A DNA stretch of 12,721 nt, from the NCBI GenBank assembly GCA_017431185.1, contig JAFRLP010000510.1:1-12721 (forward strand), read 5' to 3'. The position numbers and the translations under genes were made by a program. Below are positions 6,372 through 12,721 of this stretch, piece by piece (the stretch's first letter is position 1; every line of letters starts with the position of its first letter). The notes beneath the pieces were generated by a model that saw only the letters and a list, made by a program, of their open reading frames with translations, was not told the origin of the DNA and did no database searches. Origin of the DNA: Victivallales bacterium. Its GTDB lineage: Bacteria; Verrucomicrobiota; Lentisphaeria; Oligosphaerales; Oligosphaeraceae.

Positions 6372-7543
6372 CATACGATTTCGACCAAATCATCCCACGC
6401 CGTCACACCAACAGCCTCAAGTACGACTTCGCAAAGGAGCGTGGCAGGCCCGATGACCTGTTGCCGATGTGGGTGGCGGACATGGACTTCCAGGCTCCGC
6501 CCGCCGTCCGCGAAGCCCTCGCTGAAAAGGCTGCGCACGGCATCTTCGGTTATTCCGACCCCGATGAAGCCTATTTCGAGGCTCTTGCAAACTGGTTTGA
6601 AACGCGCCACAACTGGACGGTCGATCCGCACACGGCGGTCCTCGTCCCTGGCGTCGTGTTCGCCATCTGCACTTTGATACGCTGCCTCACGCGACAAGGC
6701 GAAGCAATCCTTATCCAAGAGCCCGTCTATTACTGCTTCAAGGCGGCCATCAGGGACAACAACCGCAAGGTCATCGTCAATGAACTGCGTTTCAACGGAC
6801 GTCAATACCGCATTGACTTCGAGGACTTTGAACGGAAAATCATCGACAATGACGTAAAGCTGTTCATCCTCTGCAGCCCTCACAATCCTGTGGGGCGCGT
6901 ATGGACAAAGGACGAACTTGGACAGATGGCGGAAATCTGCCTGCGCCACGGTGTGTTCGTCGTGGCGGATGAAATCCACGAGGATTTCGTGTATCATGCC
7001 CACAGGCACACCGTGTTTGCATCACTCTCCGAAGAAGTCGCGAACAATTGCGCGATTTGCACTGCGCCCAGCAAGACATTCAACCTCGCCGCCCTTCACA
7101 ACGCAAATATCTTCATTGCCAACACGCAGGTGCGCAAAGCGTTCCAGCGGGAGTTGGACGGGGAAGGCTTTAGCCAGTCCAACGTCATGGGGCTTGTCGC
7201 CTGTCAGGCGGCATACCAGCGCGGCGCGGAATGGCTGGACCAGCTCATCGGCTATCTTGAAGGCAACATCACGCTCATGCGTGAAGCATTCCGCACGCGG
7301 ATGCCGCAGGTGCAGCTTGTCGAGCCAGAAGGGACCTACCTCCCCTGGGTGAACTTCTCAAGCCTCGGCTTATGCGTTCCTGAACTGGATCGCCTCATCA
7401 TCGAACGCGCCAAGCTCTGGTTGGACGGCGGAACCATCTTCGGTGCCTCAGGCGCTGGATTCCAGAGATTCAACATCGCCACCCCTCGCTCCATATTGCA
7501 GCAGGCGCTCTCACGGCTTGAAGATGCTTTTCAACAAAAATAG
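6368..7543 (+). CDS. MalY/PatB-family cystathionine beta-lyase (C-S lyase)
   Basis: This is a fold-type I PLP enzyme of aminotransferase shape with 391 residues. The MalY/PatB hallmarks are the N-terminal MWVADMDF (34-41), GYSDP (61-65), EPVYY (118-122), SPHNPVGR (170-177), ADEIH (200-204, Asp201 on the PLP ring) and the Schiff-base Lys236 in APSKTFNLA (233-241). Family members cleave C-S bonds of cystathionine or cysteine conjugates to give a thiol or sulfide, pyruvate and ammonia. The start codon overlaps the previous stop (ATGA), with GGAG eight bases upstream. With the preceding enzyme it makes a complete cysteine-to-homocysteine route, or a sulfide-releasing pair. It is the last gene of the + operon. 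Confidence 0.92.
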   Translation: MTYDFDQIIPRRHTNSLKYDFAKERGRPDDLLPMWVADMDFQAPPAVREALAEKAAHGIFGYSDPDEAYFEALANWFETRHNWTVDPHTAVLVPGVVFAICTLIRCLTRQGEAILIQEPVYYCFKAAIRDNNRKVIVNELRFNGRQYRIDFEDFERKIIDNDVKLFILCSPHNPVGRVWTKDELGQMAEICLRHGVFVVADEIHEDFVYHAHRHTVFASLSEEVANNCAICTAPSKTFNLAALHNANIFIANTQVRKAFQRELDGEGFSQSNVMGLVACQAAYQRGAEWLDQLIGYLEGNITLMREAFRTRMPQVQLVEPEGTYLPWVNFSSLGLCVPELDRLIIERAKLWLDGGTIFGASGAGFQRFNIATPRSILQQALSRLEDAFQQK

Positions 7544-7649
7544 GGTGACAAAGAAGAGAAGAAAGAGTATTCTGCACCTGCGATGAACATGCAAAAGACA
7601 CAGGAGCAGCGGCTCTAATCATCTCTTGATTGTCCCCCTTGGGCAATTC
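7544..7649. other. Convergent intergenic gap with a weak hairpin
   Basis: This 106-base gap separates the two convergent operons. A small inverted repeat, ATTG(t)CCC (7629-7636) with GGGCAAT (7641-7647), has a bulged T and a four-base loop and sits just beyond the cysE stop. Neither strand shows a T-run after it, so it is at best a weak terminator or processing stem. I see no other gene, RNA or repeat here. Confidence 0.4.
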
Positions 7650-8585
7650 CTAAATCTCGTAAGTGAGGAATTCGGCATCCCTGAACTCCACGCTCTCGTT
7701 GCGTTTGAACTGGAGTTCGGGCATCTTGGCGCTGACACGCGTCTGCGAAGGAACTGACTTGGTCACAAAGGCATTGCCGCCAATCACAACGCCGCCGCTG
7801 ATGACCGTCTCGCCGCCAAGGATGGATGCGCCCGAATAGATGGTCACGTCGTCCTCAATGGTCGGATGTCTTTTCTTGCCCTTCAGCTGCTGACCGCCAC
7901 GCGTTGACAATGCGCCGAGCGTGACGCCCTGGTAGATTTTCGCGTGCTCGCCGATTTCCGCAGTCTCGCCTATGACAATGCCCGTGCCATGGTCAATGAA
8001 GAAATACCGTCCCAATTTCGCGCCAGGATGTATGTCAATCCCAGTGAGGCTGTGAGCATGCTCTGTCATCACGCGCGGAATCAGCGGCACTCCAAGAACA
8101 TACAGTTCATGGGCGATTCGGTTGACCATGATGGCGTAGATGCCTGGATACGATGAAATCACCTCGTCACGGCTGAACGCGGCGGGGTCTCCCTCGTAGG
8201 CGGCCTCAATGTCCGTGGCGAGATATTCGCGGATTTTGGGGATGGAGGCGAGAAAGGCGTCAACGACCTCCTCGCTGTGCTTCTGCACCACTTCGTCAGG
8301 GGCGTCGCGGTATTCGTCCTTGAAGAGTCGGAGCGTCTTCGCGACCTGCTCCAGAAGCGTCTCGCGAATCTCCTGAAGCAATTGCCCCGTGTAGAATCGG
8401 ATGTTGTCGCTCCGCAGCTCCTTCTCGTCAAAGAAGCCAGGGAAGATGACGCACTGCAATTTCCTCAGCGCCTCCAGAATCAGATGGCGCTTTGGAAAAT
8501 GCTTCTCTCCTATCTTGCCGATGTGCGGATGCTGGACGTAGCTGTCCAGCACCGCATCCAATACTTCATCCATCGCTCGTCCCAT
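7650..8585 (-). CDS. cysE: Serine O-acetyltransferase
   Basis: This enzyme acetylates serine with acetyl-CoA, giving O-acetylserine for cysteine synthesis. The 311-residue protein has an alpha-helical N-terminal half followed by a left-handed beta-helix (hexapeptide repeats, about 180-285). Catalytic residues are seen in DIHPGAKLG (184-192) and DHGTGIVIGET (198-208, His199), with YQGVTLGA (218-225) after them. The C-terminal tail ends in isoleucine (TYEI); in classical CysE a C-terminal Ile docks into the CysK active site to form the cysteine synthase complex. GGAGG lies six bases before the ATG, and the gene starts 18 bases after the desulfurase stop. Serine acetyltransferases are regular members of Family 2A encapsulin operons. 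No CysK or CysM gene is in the window. Confidence 0.95.
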   Translation of the reverse strand: MGRAMDEVLDAVLDSYVQHPHIGKIGEKHFPKRHLILEALRKLQCVIFPGFFDEKELRSDNIRFYTGQLLQEIRETLLEQVAKTLRLFKDEYRDAPDEVVQKHSEEVVDAFLASIPKIREYLATDIEAAYEGDPAAFSRDEVISSYPGIYAIMVNRIAHELYVLGVPLIPRVMTEHAHSLTGIDIHPGAKLGRYFFIDHGTGIVIGETAEIGEHAKIYQGVTLGALSTRGGQQLKGKKRHPTIEDDVTIYSGASILGGETVISGGVVIGGNAFVTKSVPSQTRVSAKMPELQFKRNESVEFRDAEFLTYEI

Positions 8586-8603
8586 GAGAATCCTCCATAA
8601 TCA

Positions 8604-10103
8604 TCAGACCAGGCGCGTCAGCGCCTCGCCCAGCAGGTCGATTTCCTCGGGCGTGTTGTAGAATGCAAGCACGGGGCGCACCGTGCCCTCCAGCCCATAA
8701 TGGCGCAGAATCGGCTGTGCGCAATGGTGGCCCGCACGGACCGCGATGCCCTGGCTGTCAAGGTACTTTCCGACAGACACGATGTCGTGGTTGTCAAGCA
8801 CGAACGACAGTACGCCCGACTTTTCCCGCGCGGTTCCGATGAGATGGAGGCCCTGTATCGCAGCCAGCCGTTCCATGCCGTATTGCGTTAGCTCGTGCTC
8901 GTAGGCGGCGACGTTCGCCATTCCGATCTGCATCATGTACTCAAGCGCGGCACCCAGGCCGACCGCATCCGCGATGCTGCCCGTCCCCGCCTCGAATTTA
9001 TTCGGCGCAGACTGGTAGATGGTGCGCTCGAACGTCACGTCCGCGATCATATTCCCGCCTCCCTGATAGGGCTGCGCCTCCTCAAGCGCATCTCCCTTGC
9101 CATAGACGGCCCCGATTCCGTTGGGGCCAAACACCTTGTGTCCGGAAAACACATAGAAGTCAGGATCCAGTGCAGTCACATTGACGGGAATGTGCGCGAC
9201 GGACTGTGCGCCGTCAATCAGGATGCGGACGCCGTGCGCATGCGCGATGGCGACGAGTTCCTCGACAGGCGTCACAGTGCCAAGCACGTTAGAGACATGC
9301 GTAACAGAGACGAACTTGGTGTGCGAATTGAAGAGCCTTGTGTATTCGGAGAGGTTGAGCTGTCCGTCCGCGTCCACGGGGATGACCCGCAGTTTCGCTC
9401 CAGTCGCCGCCGCGATCATCTGCCATGGCACGATGTTCGCGTGGTGCTCCAGCAGCGAGACGATGATCTCGTCACCTGGCTGGAGAATCGGACGCACATA
9501 GCTCTGCGCGACCAGGTTGATGCCCTCGGTCGTGCCGCGCACGAACACGATGTCGTTCGCGTTGCCCGCGCCAAGGAACTTCGCCACCGTCGAGCGTGCG
9601 TTCTCGTAGGCGTCAGTTGAGCGTGCCGCCAGCTCGTGCGCACCGCGATGCACATTGGAGTTCTCGTGCGCATAGTAGTATGAGATGCGGTCGATGACCT
9701 GCTGCGGACGCTGCGTCGTGGCTCCGTTGTCAAACCAGACCAGCGGCCTCCCTGACGCAAGAGGTTCCTGAAGTATCGGGAAATCCGCGCGGATTCTGTC
9801 AACGGGAATCGGACCGACTGCCGCACGCGAAGGCAACGGAAGCTTTCCACGGGCAGATGCGCCCGATGACGGCGTGTCCGCCGCCTTTCTGGCGGAGACC
9901 AAGGTCGGCGAATAGGCCTCGGAAGGGGCTGAGGCGGAGTGTTCGCGAAGCACATCGGCTGCAATCCGCGCCCAGTCTGTTCCAGAGGCCGCGGCGGGCG
10001 CGGCAGGAGCCTCGCCATACAGTTCCGCCGCCAGGTTCAGCAACTCCCTTTCGGTAGGCAGCCCGGCCGCCGCAGGATTCAGATTAGTCTCGGCTGTATT
10101 CAT
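8604..10103 (-). CDS. Family 2A encapsulin cargo: cysteine desulfurase with N-terminal targeting extension
   Basis: This SufS-like PLP enzyme takes sulfur from cysteine, leaving alanine and an enzyme persulfide. It has 499 residues from the chosen ATG; GGAGG lies 12 bases upstream, inside the shell gene. Residues 1 to about 100 are an Ala/Ser/Pro-rich, probably disordered extension with one helix-like segment (LPTERELLNLAAELYGE, 15-31). Such an extension marks Family 2A encapsulin cargo and directs loading into the shell. The catalytic part begins near VDRIRADFPIL and shows DNGATT (125-130), EHHAN (219-223), Asp297 in DGAQS, Schiff-base Lys323 in SGHKVFGP and the persulfide Cys461 in RAGHHCAQP. 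The gene overlaps the end of the shell gene by 20 bases. An in-frame ATG at 10130 is possible but gives a longer overlap and no better ribosome site. Confidence 0.93.
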   Translation of the reverse strand: MNTAETNLNPAAAGLPTERELLNLAAELYGEAPAAPAAASGTDWARIAADVLREHSASAPSEAYSPTLVSARKAADTPSSGASARGKLPLPSRAAVGPIPVDRIRADFPILQEPLASGRPLVWFDNGATTQRPQQVIDRISYYYAHENSNVHRGAHELAARSTDAYENARSTVAKFLGAGNANDIVFVRGTTEGINLVAQSYVRPILQPGDEIIVSLLEHHANIVPWQMIAAATGAKLRVIPVDADGQLNLSEYTRLFNSHTKFVSVTHVSNVLGTVTPVEELVAIAHAHGVRILIDGAQSVAHIPVNVTALDPDFYVFSGHKVFGPNGIGAVYGKGDALEEAQPYQGGGNMIADVTFERTIYQSAPNKFEAGTGSIADAVGLGAALEYMMQIGMANVAAYEHELTQYGMERLAAIQGLHLIGTAREKSGVLSFVLDNHDIVSVGKYLDSQGIAVRAGHHCAQPILRHYGLEGTVRPVLAFYNTPEEIDLLGEALTRLV

Positions 10104-11040
10104 AGTATTCACCAACCTCCACGTCTTCAAGCACCGCTATGGCGTCATCGGCCAGAATCGCCGCAGAGCAATACATCGACAGCAGATAGGAGGCGATGCC
10201 CTTGTCGTCGATGCCGCGGAAGCGGATGGACAGGCCGCGCGACTGCTCGCCCTGCATGCCGTTCTGGTACAGCCCGATGACGCCGCGCTTCGCTTCGCCC
10301 GTGCGGATGAGCAGGATATTCGTCTTGCCGCTCTGCGACTTCGGGTTCTTCAGACCGTCAACAAGCATCTTGTCAGACGGAATAAGCGGAATGCCGCGCC
10401 AGAGGATGAAGGTTCCTCCGTTGACGTTGGCGGTCACAGGCGGCACGCCGCGCCGTGTGCATTCGCGCTCAAACGCCGCGATGGCGCGTGGGTGCGCGAG
10501 GAAGAAGGAAGGCTCCTTCCACACTTTCGAGATGAGCTCGTCCAGGTCGTCCGGCGTGGGTGCGCCGACGCTGTTGTGGGGCTGGATGCGCTGGGAATCG
10601 ACCACGTTCTTCAGCAGGCCGTAGTCGTCGTTGTTGATGAGCTGGCTCTCCTGGCGCTCGCGCAGGCTCTCGACCGCAAGGGCCAACTGCTCCTTGGTCT
10701 GGTCGTAGGGCGAGCTGAAGACATCCTGCACCTGGGTGTTGACGTTGATGATGGTGGAGATTGAGTTGAGGATGTACTCGCGGGGCTTCTCCTCATAGTC
10801 GATGAAGCCCTGCGGAATGGTGGCGCTCTTCGGCTTTGCGCTGCAGAGCACTTCCAGCGGCGTGTTGCCCTCCTTCACGCGGTTCACACGATAGATGCCC
10901 GCATTCAGGCCCTTGAACTCCAGAAACCTGGAGAGCCATTTCGGCGTGAGCAGCCCGAATTGCGGTTTTGTCTTCGACACATCTGCCAGCTGGTAAGCCG
11001 CAGCCTTCCCCAACGCGTTGATTTTGATTTCCTCTGACAT
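10084..11040 (-). CDS. Family 2A encapsulin shell protein (SrpI-like)
   Basis: This is the HK97-fold shell subunit of a protein nanocompartment, formerly annotated as sulfur-regulated SrpI or 'major membrane protein I'. It has 318 residues, the usual length for Family 2A. The N-terminal arm (KAAAYQLADVSKTKPQ, 12-27), LTPKWLSRFL (31-40) and AGIYRVNRV (47-55) match the SrpI pattern; about 175-300 forms the capsid core, with FILWRGIPLIPSDK (211-224) and GLYQNGMQ (256-263). No cyclic-nucleotide-binding insert is present, which argues against Family 2B. The next gene downstream is the matching cargo desulfurase, and its start lies inside this gene, which strongly supports the call. GGA lies nine bases before the ATG; 56 bases separate it from the E1-rhodanese gene. 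Homologues assemble icosahedral shells, and the Acinetobacter system is reported to hold elemental sulfur. Confidence 0.95.
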   Translation of the reverse strand: MSEEIKINALGKAAAYQLADVSKTKPQFGLLTPKWLSRFLEFKGLNAGIYRVNRVKEGNTPLEVLCSAKPKSATIPQGFIDYEEKPREYILNSISTIINVNTQVQDVFSSPYDQTKEQLALAVESLRERQESQLINNDDYGLLKNVVDSQRIQPHNSVGAPTPDDLDELISKVWKEPSFFLAHPRAIAAFERECTRRGVPPVTANVNGGTFILWRGIPLIPSDKMLVDGLKNPKSQSGKTNILLIRTGEAKRGVIGLYQNGMQGEQSRGLSIRFRGIDDKGIASYLLSMYCSAAILADDAIAVLEDVEVGEYYEYSRD

Positions 11041-11096
11041 GTTCTTGCTTCCTTATCTGTTTTTTGTTTTGACTTCGATTCGCCAGGAAAGGCAAA

Positions 11097-12278
11097 TCAG
11101 AACAACTTCACGCTTGAATCAACCTCGTTCTTCCATCCCTGCACGCCGTCCAGGAGATTCATCAGCCTGCCCGTGTAGCCAGCCGAACGCAGATTGCGTA
11201 TGGCAAGGATGCTGCGCTGGCCAATCTTGCAGACGAAGACGGTGTCGATGGCGGGATCCAGCTCATCTTTCCTTCGGATTACCTGGCCGAGCGGAATCGC
11301 CTTGGCGTTCGGGAACTTGAAGTTGGCGCGCTCATGAGGTTCGCGCAAGTCGATGACCTGCACTGGCTCGTTCGCGTCGAAGCGCCGCTTCAGCTCCGTC
11401 GCGGAAATGGACTCCACGGGGGTGTCGTCCTGGTCGTGCTTCATGCCGCAGAACTGCTCGTAGTCGATGAGCTTCGTGATGGTCGGATGCTTCCCGCAGA
11501 TGGGACACTCGGGGTCCTTCTCCAGCTTCAGCTCGCGGAACTTCATCTTCCACGCGTCATAGAGCAGGAGCCGCCCCGTCAGCGTGTCGCCGCCGCCGAC
11601 CAGCAGCTTGATGACCTCGTTTGCCTGGAGCATTCCGATGACGCCAGGCAAAACGCCCAAGACACCGCCCTCCGCACAGGATGGGACCAGCCCGGGCGGC
11701 GGTGGCTCGCGGTAAAGGCAGCGGTAGCACGGTCCTTGCTTTGCGTAGAACACGCTTGCCTGCCCCTCGAACTGGAACACCGAGCCATAGACGTTCGGCT
11801 TGCCGAGAAGCACGCAGGCGTCATTCACCAGGTAGCGTGTCGGATAGTTGTCCGTGCCGTCCGCCACCACGTCATACTCGCGGATGATGTCCAGCGCGTT
11901 CTCGCTTTTCAGCGGCTCGTTGTAGGTGACCACGTTGACCAGCGGGTTCAGCGCACGGATGCGGTCGCGCGCGGAGGCGACCTTCGGTCGGTTGACGTCA
12001 CGCGTGCCGTGGATGATCTGGCGATGGAGGTTCGATATGTCAACGTTGTCGAAGTCCACGAGGCCGAGGGTTCCCACGCCTGCCGCGGCCAGGTAGAGCG
12101 CAAGAGGCGCTCCCAGACCACCTGTGCCGACAACCAGGACCTTCGCCCCCTTGAGTCTGCGCTGTCCATCAATGCCAATCTCGGAAAGGAGAAGCTGGCG
12201 GCTGTAGCGCGTGAGGTCGTCATGGTTCAATTCGCTCCAGCGTTCCTCTGGAACGACGCTTGGTATGGCTTCGCTCAT
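11097..12278 (-). CDS. MoeB/ThiF-type E1 adenylyltransferase fused to rhodanese (MoeZ-like)
   Basis: This enzyme adenylates the C-terminal Gly-Gly of a ubiquitin-like sulfur carrier and then transfers sulfur to it. The 393-residue protein has an E1 domain (about 18-270): TRYSRQ (23-28), GTGGLG (51-56), DFDNVDISNLHRQ (75-87), DGTDNYPTR (140-148), and zinc cysteines at 184/187 and 258/261. SCAEGGVLG (200-208) carries the conserved Cys201. A rhodanese domain follows (about 288-390) with VIDLREPHE and active Cys350 in CKIGQRS. This architecture matches MoeZ, which activates CysO and MoaD in mycobacteria, and eukaryotic Uba4/MOCS3. It follows the carrier gene by three bases, so the carrier is its obvious partner; the upstream thiS product could be a second client. 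Confidence 0.93.
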   Translation of the reverse strand: MSEAIPSVVPEERWSELNHDDLTRYSRQLLLSEIGIDGQRRLKGAKVLVVGTGGLGAPLALYLAAAGVGTLGLVDFDNVDISNLHRQIIHGTRDVNRPKVASARDRIRALNPLVNVVTYNEPLKSENALDIIREYDVVADGTDNYPTRYLVNDACVLLGKPNVYGSVFQFEGQASVFYAKQGPCYRCLYREPPPPGLVPSCAEGGVLGVLPGVIGMLQANEVIKLLVGGGDTLTGRLLLYDAWKMKFRELKLEKDPECPICGKHPTITKLIDYEQFCGMKHDQDDTPVESISATELKRRFDANEPVQVIDLREPHERANFKFPNAKAIPLGQVIRRKDELDPAIDTVFVCKIGQRSILAIRNLRSAGYTGRLMNLLDGVQGWKNEVDSSVKLF

Positions 12279-12281
12279 GTT

Positions 12282-12560
12282 TCAGCATCCTCCCGCTATG
12301 GCTGGAACGAGCATCACCGTCGCGCCCGACGCGACCGCCGTCTCAAGCCCGTTCAGTTTCTTGATGTTGGTCCCCTCGACGAAGACGTTCACGAAGCCGC
12401 GCAGCTTCACGTCATCCTCATAGATTTGGTGCTTCAGGTCAGGGTACTGTTTGGCGAGGCTGGCAAGAGCCTCCCCGACGGTGGAACCTTCCACTTCGAT
12501 TTCGGACTTGCGGTCAACAAAGGACCTCAATGCGGTTGGAATCAGAATCGTAACGCTCAT
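12282..12560 (-). CDS. MoaD/ThiS-like (CysO-type) sulfur carrier with capped Gly-Gly-Cys C-terminus
   Basis: This is a beta-grasp sulfur carrier of 92 residues from the ATG at 12560, which has GGAG eight bases upstream; a further upstream in-frame ATG lies inside the protease gene and is unlikely. The sequence starts MSVTILIPTALR and shows VGEALASLAKQYP (the MoaD-family helix), GFVNVFVEGTNIKKL, and GATVMLVPAIAGGC at the end. The diglycine is followed by one extra cysteine, so the tail cannot be adenylated until that residue is removed. In related systems (HcyS of Wolinella, QbsE of Pseudomonas) a JAMM protease trims such a cap. A JAMM-like gene lies directly upstream and the activating E1 directly downstream, so maturation and loading are encoded together. 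Confidence 0.92.
   Translation of the reverse strand: MSVTILIPTALRSFVDRKSEIEVEGSTVGEALASLAKQYPDLKHQIYEDDVKLRGFVNVFVEGTNIKKLNGLETAVASGATVMLVPAIAGGC
12288..12293 (-). promoter_or_regulatory. Ribosome binding site of the E1-rhodanese gene inside the diglycine codons
   Basis: GGAGGA is at once the two glycine codons of the carrier's functional tail and the only good Shine-Dalgarno match for the E1-rhodanese ATG at 12278, nine bases further on. The carrier stop lies between them, so the two genes should be translationally coupled. Confidence 0.7.
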
Positions 12561-12576
12561 GTTTAGTCTCCTTTGT

Positions 12577-12721
12577 TTATGGCTCAATTTCAAATGGTTC
12601 GCTGTCAAAGGCTTCGCGGCTGAGTTGAAGGCGCCAGCTGGTCATCAGATCCGCCTTGCCTTCCGCCACGCGAAGGATGATGTACGAATAACACGGCAGT
12701 GTGTGGTCGCGGTCGTAGTCC
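12577..12721 (-). CDS. JAMM/M67-family metalloprotease (Mec+/HcyD-like), C-terminal fragment
   Basis: The last 47 codons of a gene entering from the right edge end in TAA at 12579-12577. The tail contains DRDHTLPCYSYIILRV, a run ending TSWRL, and a final acidic stretch. This matches the C-terminal pattern of bacterial M67 (Mov34/MPN) peptidases, in which a 'PGYSYLIVSV' strand precedes 'SWRL'. The catalytic His-x-His and Asp lie outside the window, so activity cannot be judged. Family members cut next to the diglycine of sulfur carriers, either to free cysteine (Mec+ on CysO) or to remove a C-terminal cap (HcyD, QbsD). The gene stops 16 bases before the carrier ATG, and that carrier ends in Gly-Gly-Cys. 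Confidence 0.72.
   Translation of the reverse strand, partial: DYDRDHTLPCYSYIILRVAEGKADLMTSWRLQLSREAFDSEPFEIEP

Noticed and set aside
7629..7647. Hairpin past cysE as a full intrinsic terminator
   Set aside because: The stem is short with a bulge, and no T-run follows on either strand. It is kept only as a weak element in the gap entry.
8895..9620. 241-codon open frame on + opposite the cysteine desulfurase
   Set aside because: Rich in Arg, Asp, His and Val as expected for a reverse-complement frame; the minus-strand gene explains the region.
11334..12566. 410-codon open frame on + opposite the E1-rhodanese and carrier genes
   Set aside because: It is antisense to two proteins with clear motifs, spans their junction, and its translation shows no family signature. 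Long antisense frames are common opposite GC-rich genes.
1..12721. Transposons, CRISPR arrays, tRNA or rRNA genes, attachment sites
   Set aside because: Gaps between genes are short and all were read; none shows terminal inverted repeats, spaced repeats or RNA gene folds. No transposase or integrase is encoded.

Overview
The window is a dense sulfur-metabolism island, probably from an obligately anaerobic bacterium. Three things point to an anaerobe. There is a HydE-type [FeFe]-hydrogenase maturase. The biotin synthase lacks two ligands of the oxygen-era [2Fe-2S] cluster, as expected of the anaerobe ('type II') form. Sulfur handling relies on desulfurases, sulfur carriers and PP-loop sulfurtransferases. 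Clear AGGAG/GGAGG ribosome sites precede most genes, which argues against Bacteroidota. I cannot fix the phylum.

Layout, left to right. (a) Positions 1-95 hold the last 30 codons of a cysteine-rich repeat protein on +, followed by a strong hairpin terminator. (b) hydE and bioB are on -, overlapping by ATGA and transcribed leftward. (c) Positions 2247-2374 are a divergent control region with two back-to-back promoters and two facing near-identical 17-bp elements, plus a third partial one. (d) A six-gene + operon follows: thiS, an HD-domain hydrolase, an MnmA-like thiouridylase, LarE, a trans-sulfuration enzyme of the MetB/MetC type, and a MalY/PatB C-S lyase. (e) Positions 7544-7649 are a short convergent gap. 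(f) A six-gene - operon runs from beyond the right edge leftward: a JAMM (M67) protease (only its C-terminus is in the window), a MoaD/ThiS-like sulfur carrier ending Gly-Gly-Cys, a MoeB/ThiF-rhodanese fusion, a Family 2A (SrpI-type) encapsulin shell protein, its cargo cysteine desulfurase with an N-terminal targeting extension, and serine O-acetyltransferase.

How the genes work together (partly inference). The shell protein, desulfurase and serine acetyltransferase match the known Family 2A encapsulin operon, a compartment tied to sulfur storage. In place of the free-standing rhodanese often found there, this locus has an E1-rhodanese fusion with a ubiquitin-like carrier and a de-capping protease. 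Those are the parts of a CysO/HcyS/QbsE-like protein-thiocarboxylate pathway. The reading I favour is that sulfur released by the encapsulated desulfurase is loaded onto the carrier C-terminus and used with O-acetylserine to make or recycle cysteine. The facing + operon adds a second, uncapped carrier (ThiS), two PP-loop sulfurtransferases and two PLP enzymes that move sulfur between cysteine and homocysteine. Known pieces are therefore combined in an arrangement I do not recognise as described. The MnmA-like protein has lost one catalytic cysteine, so it may not act as an ordinary tRNA thiolase.
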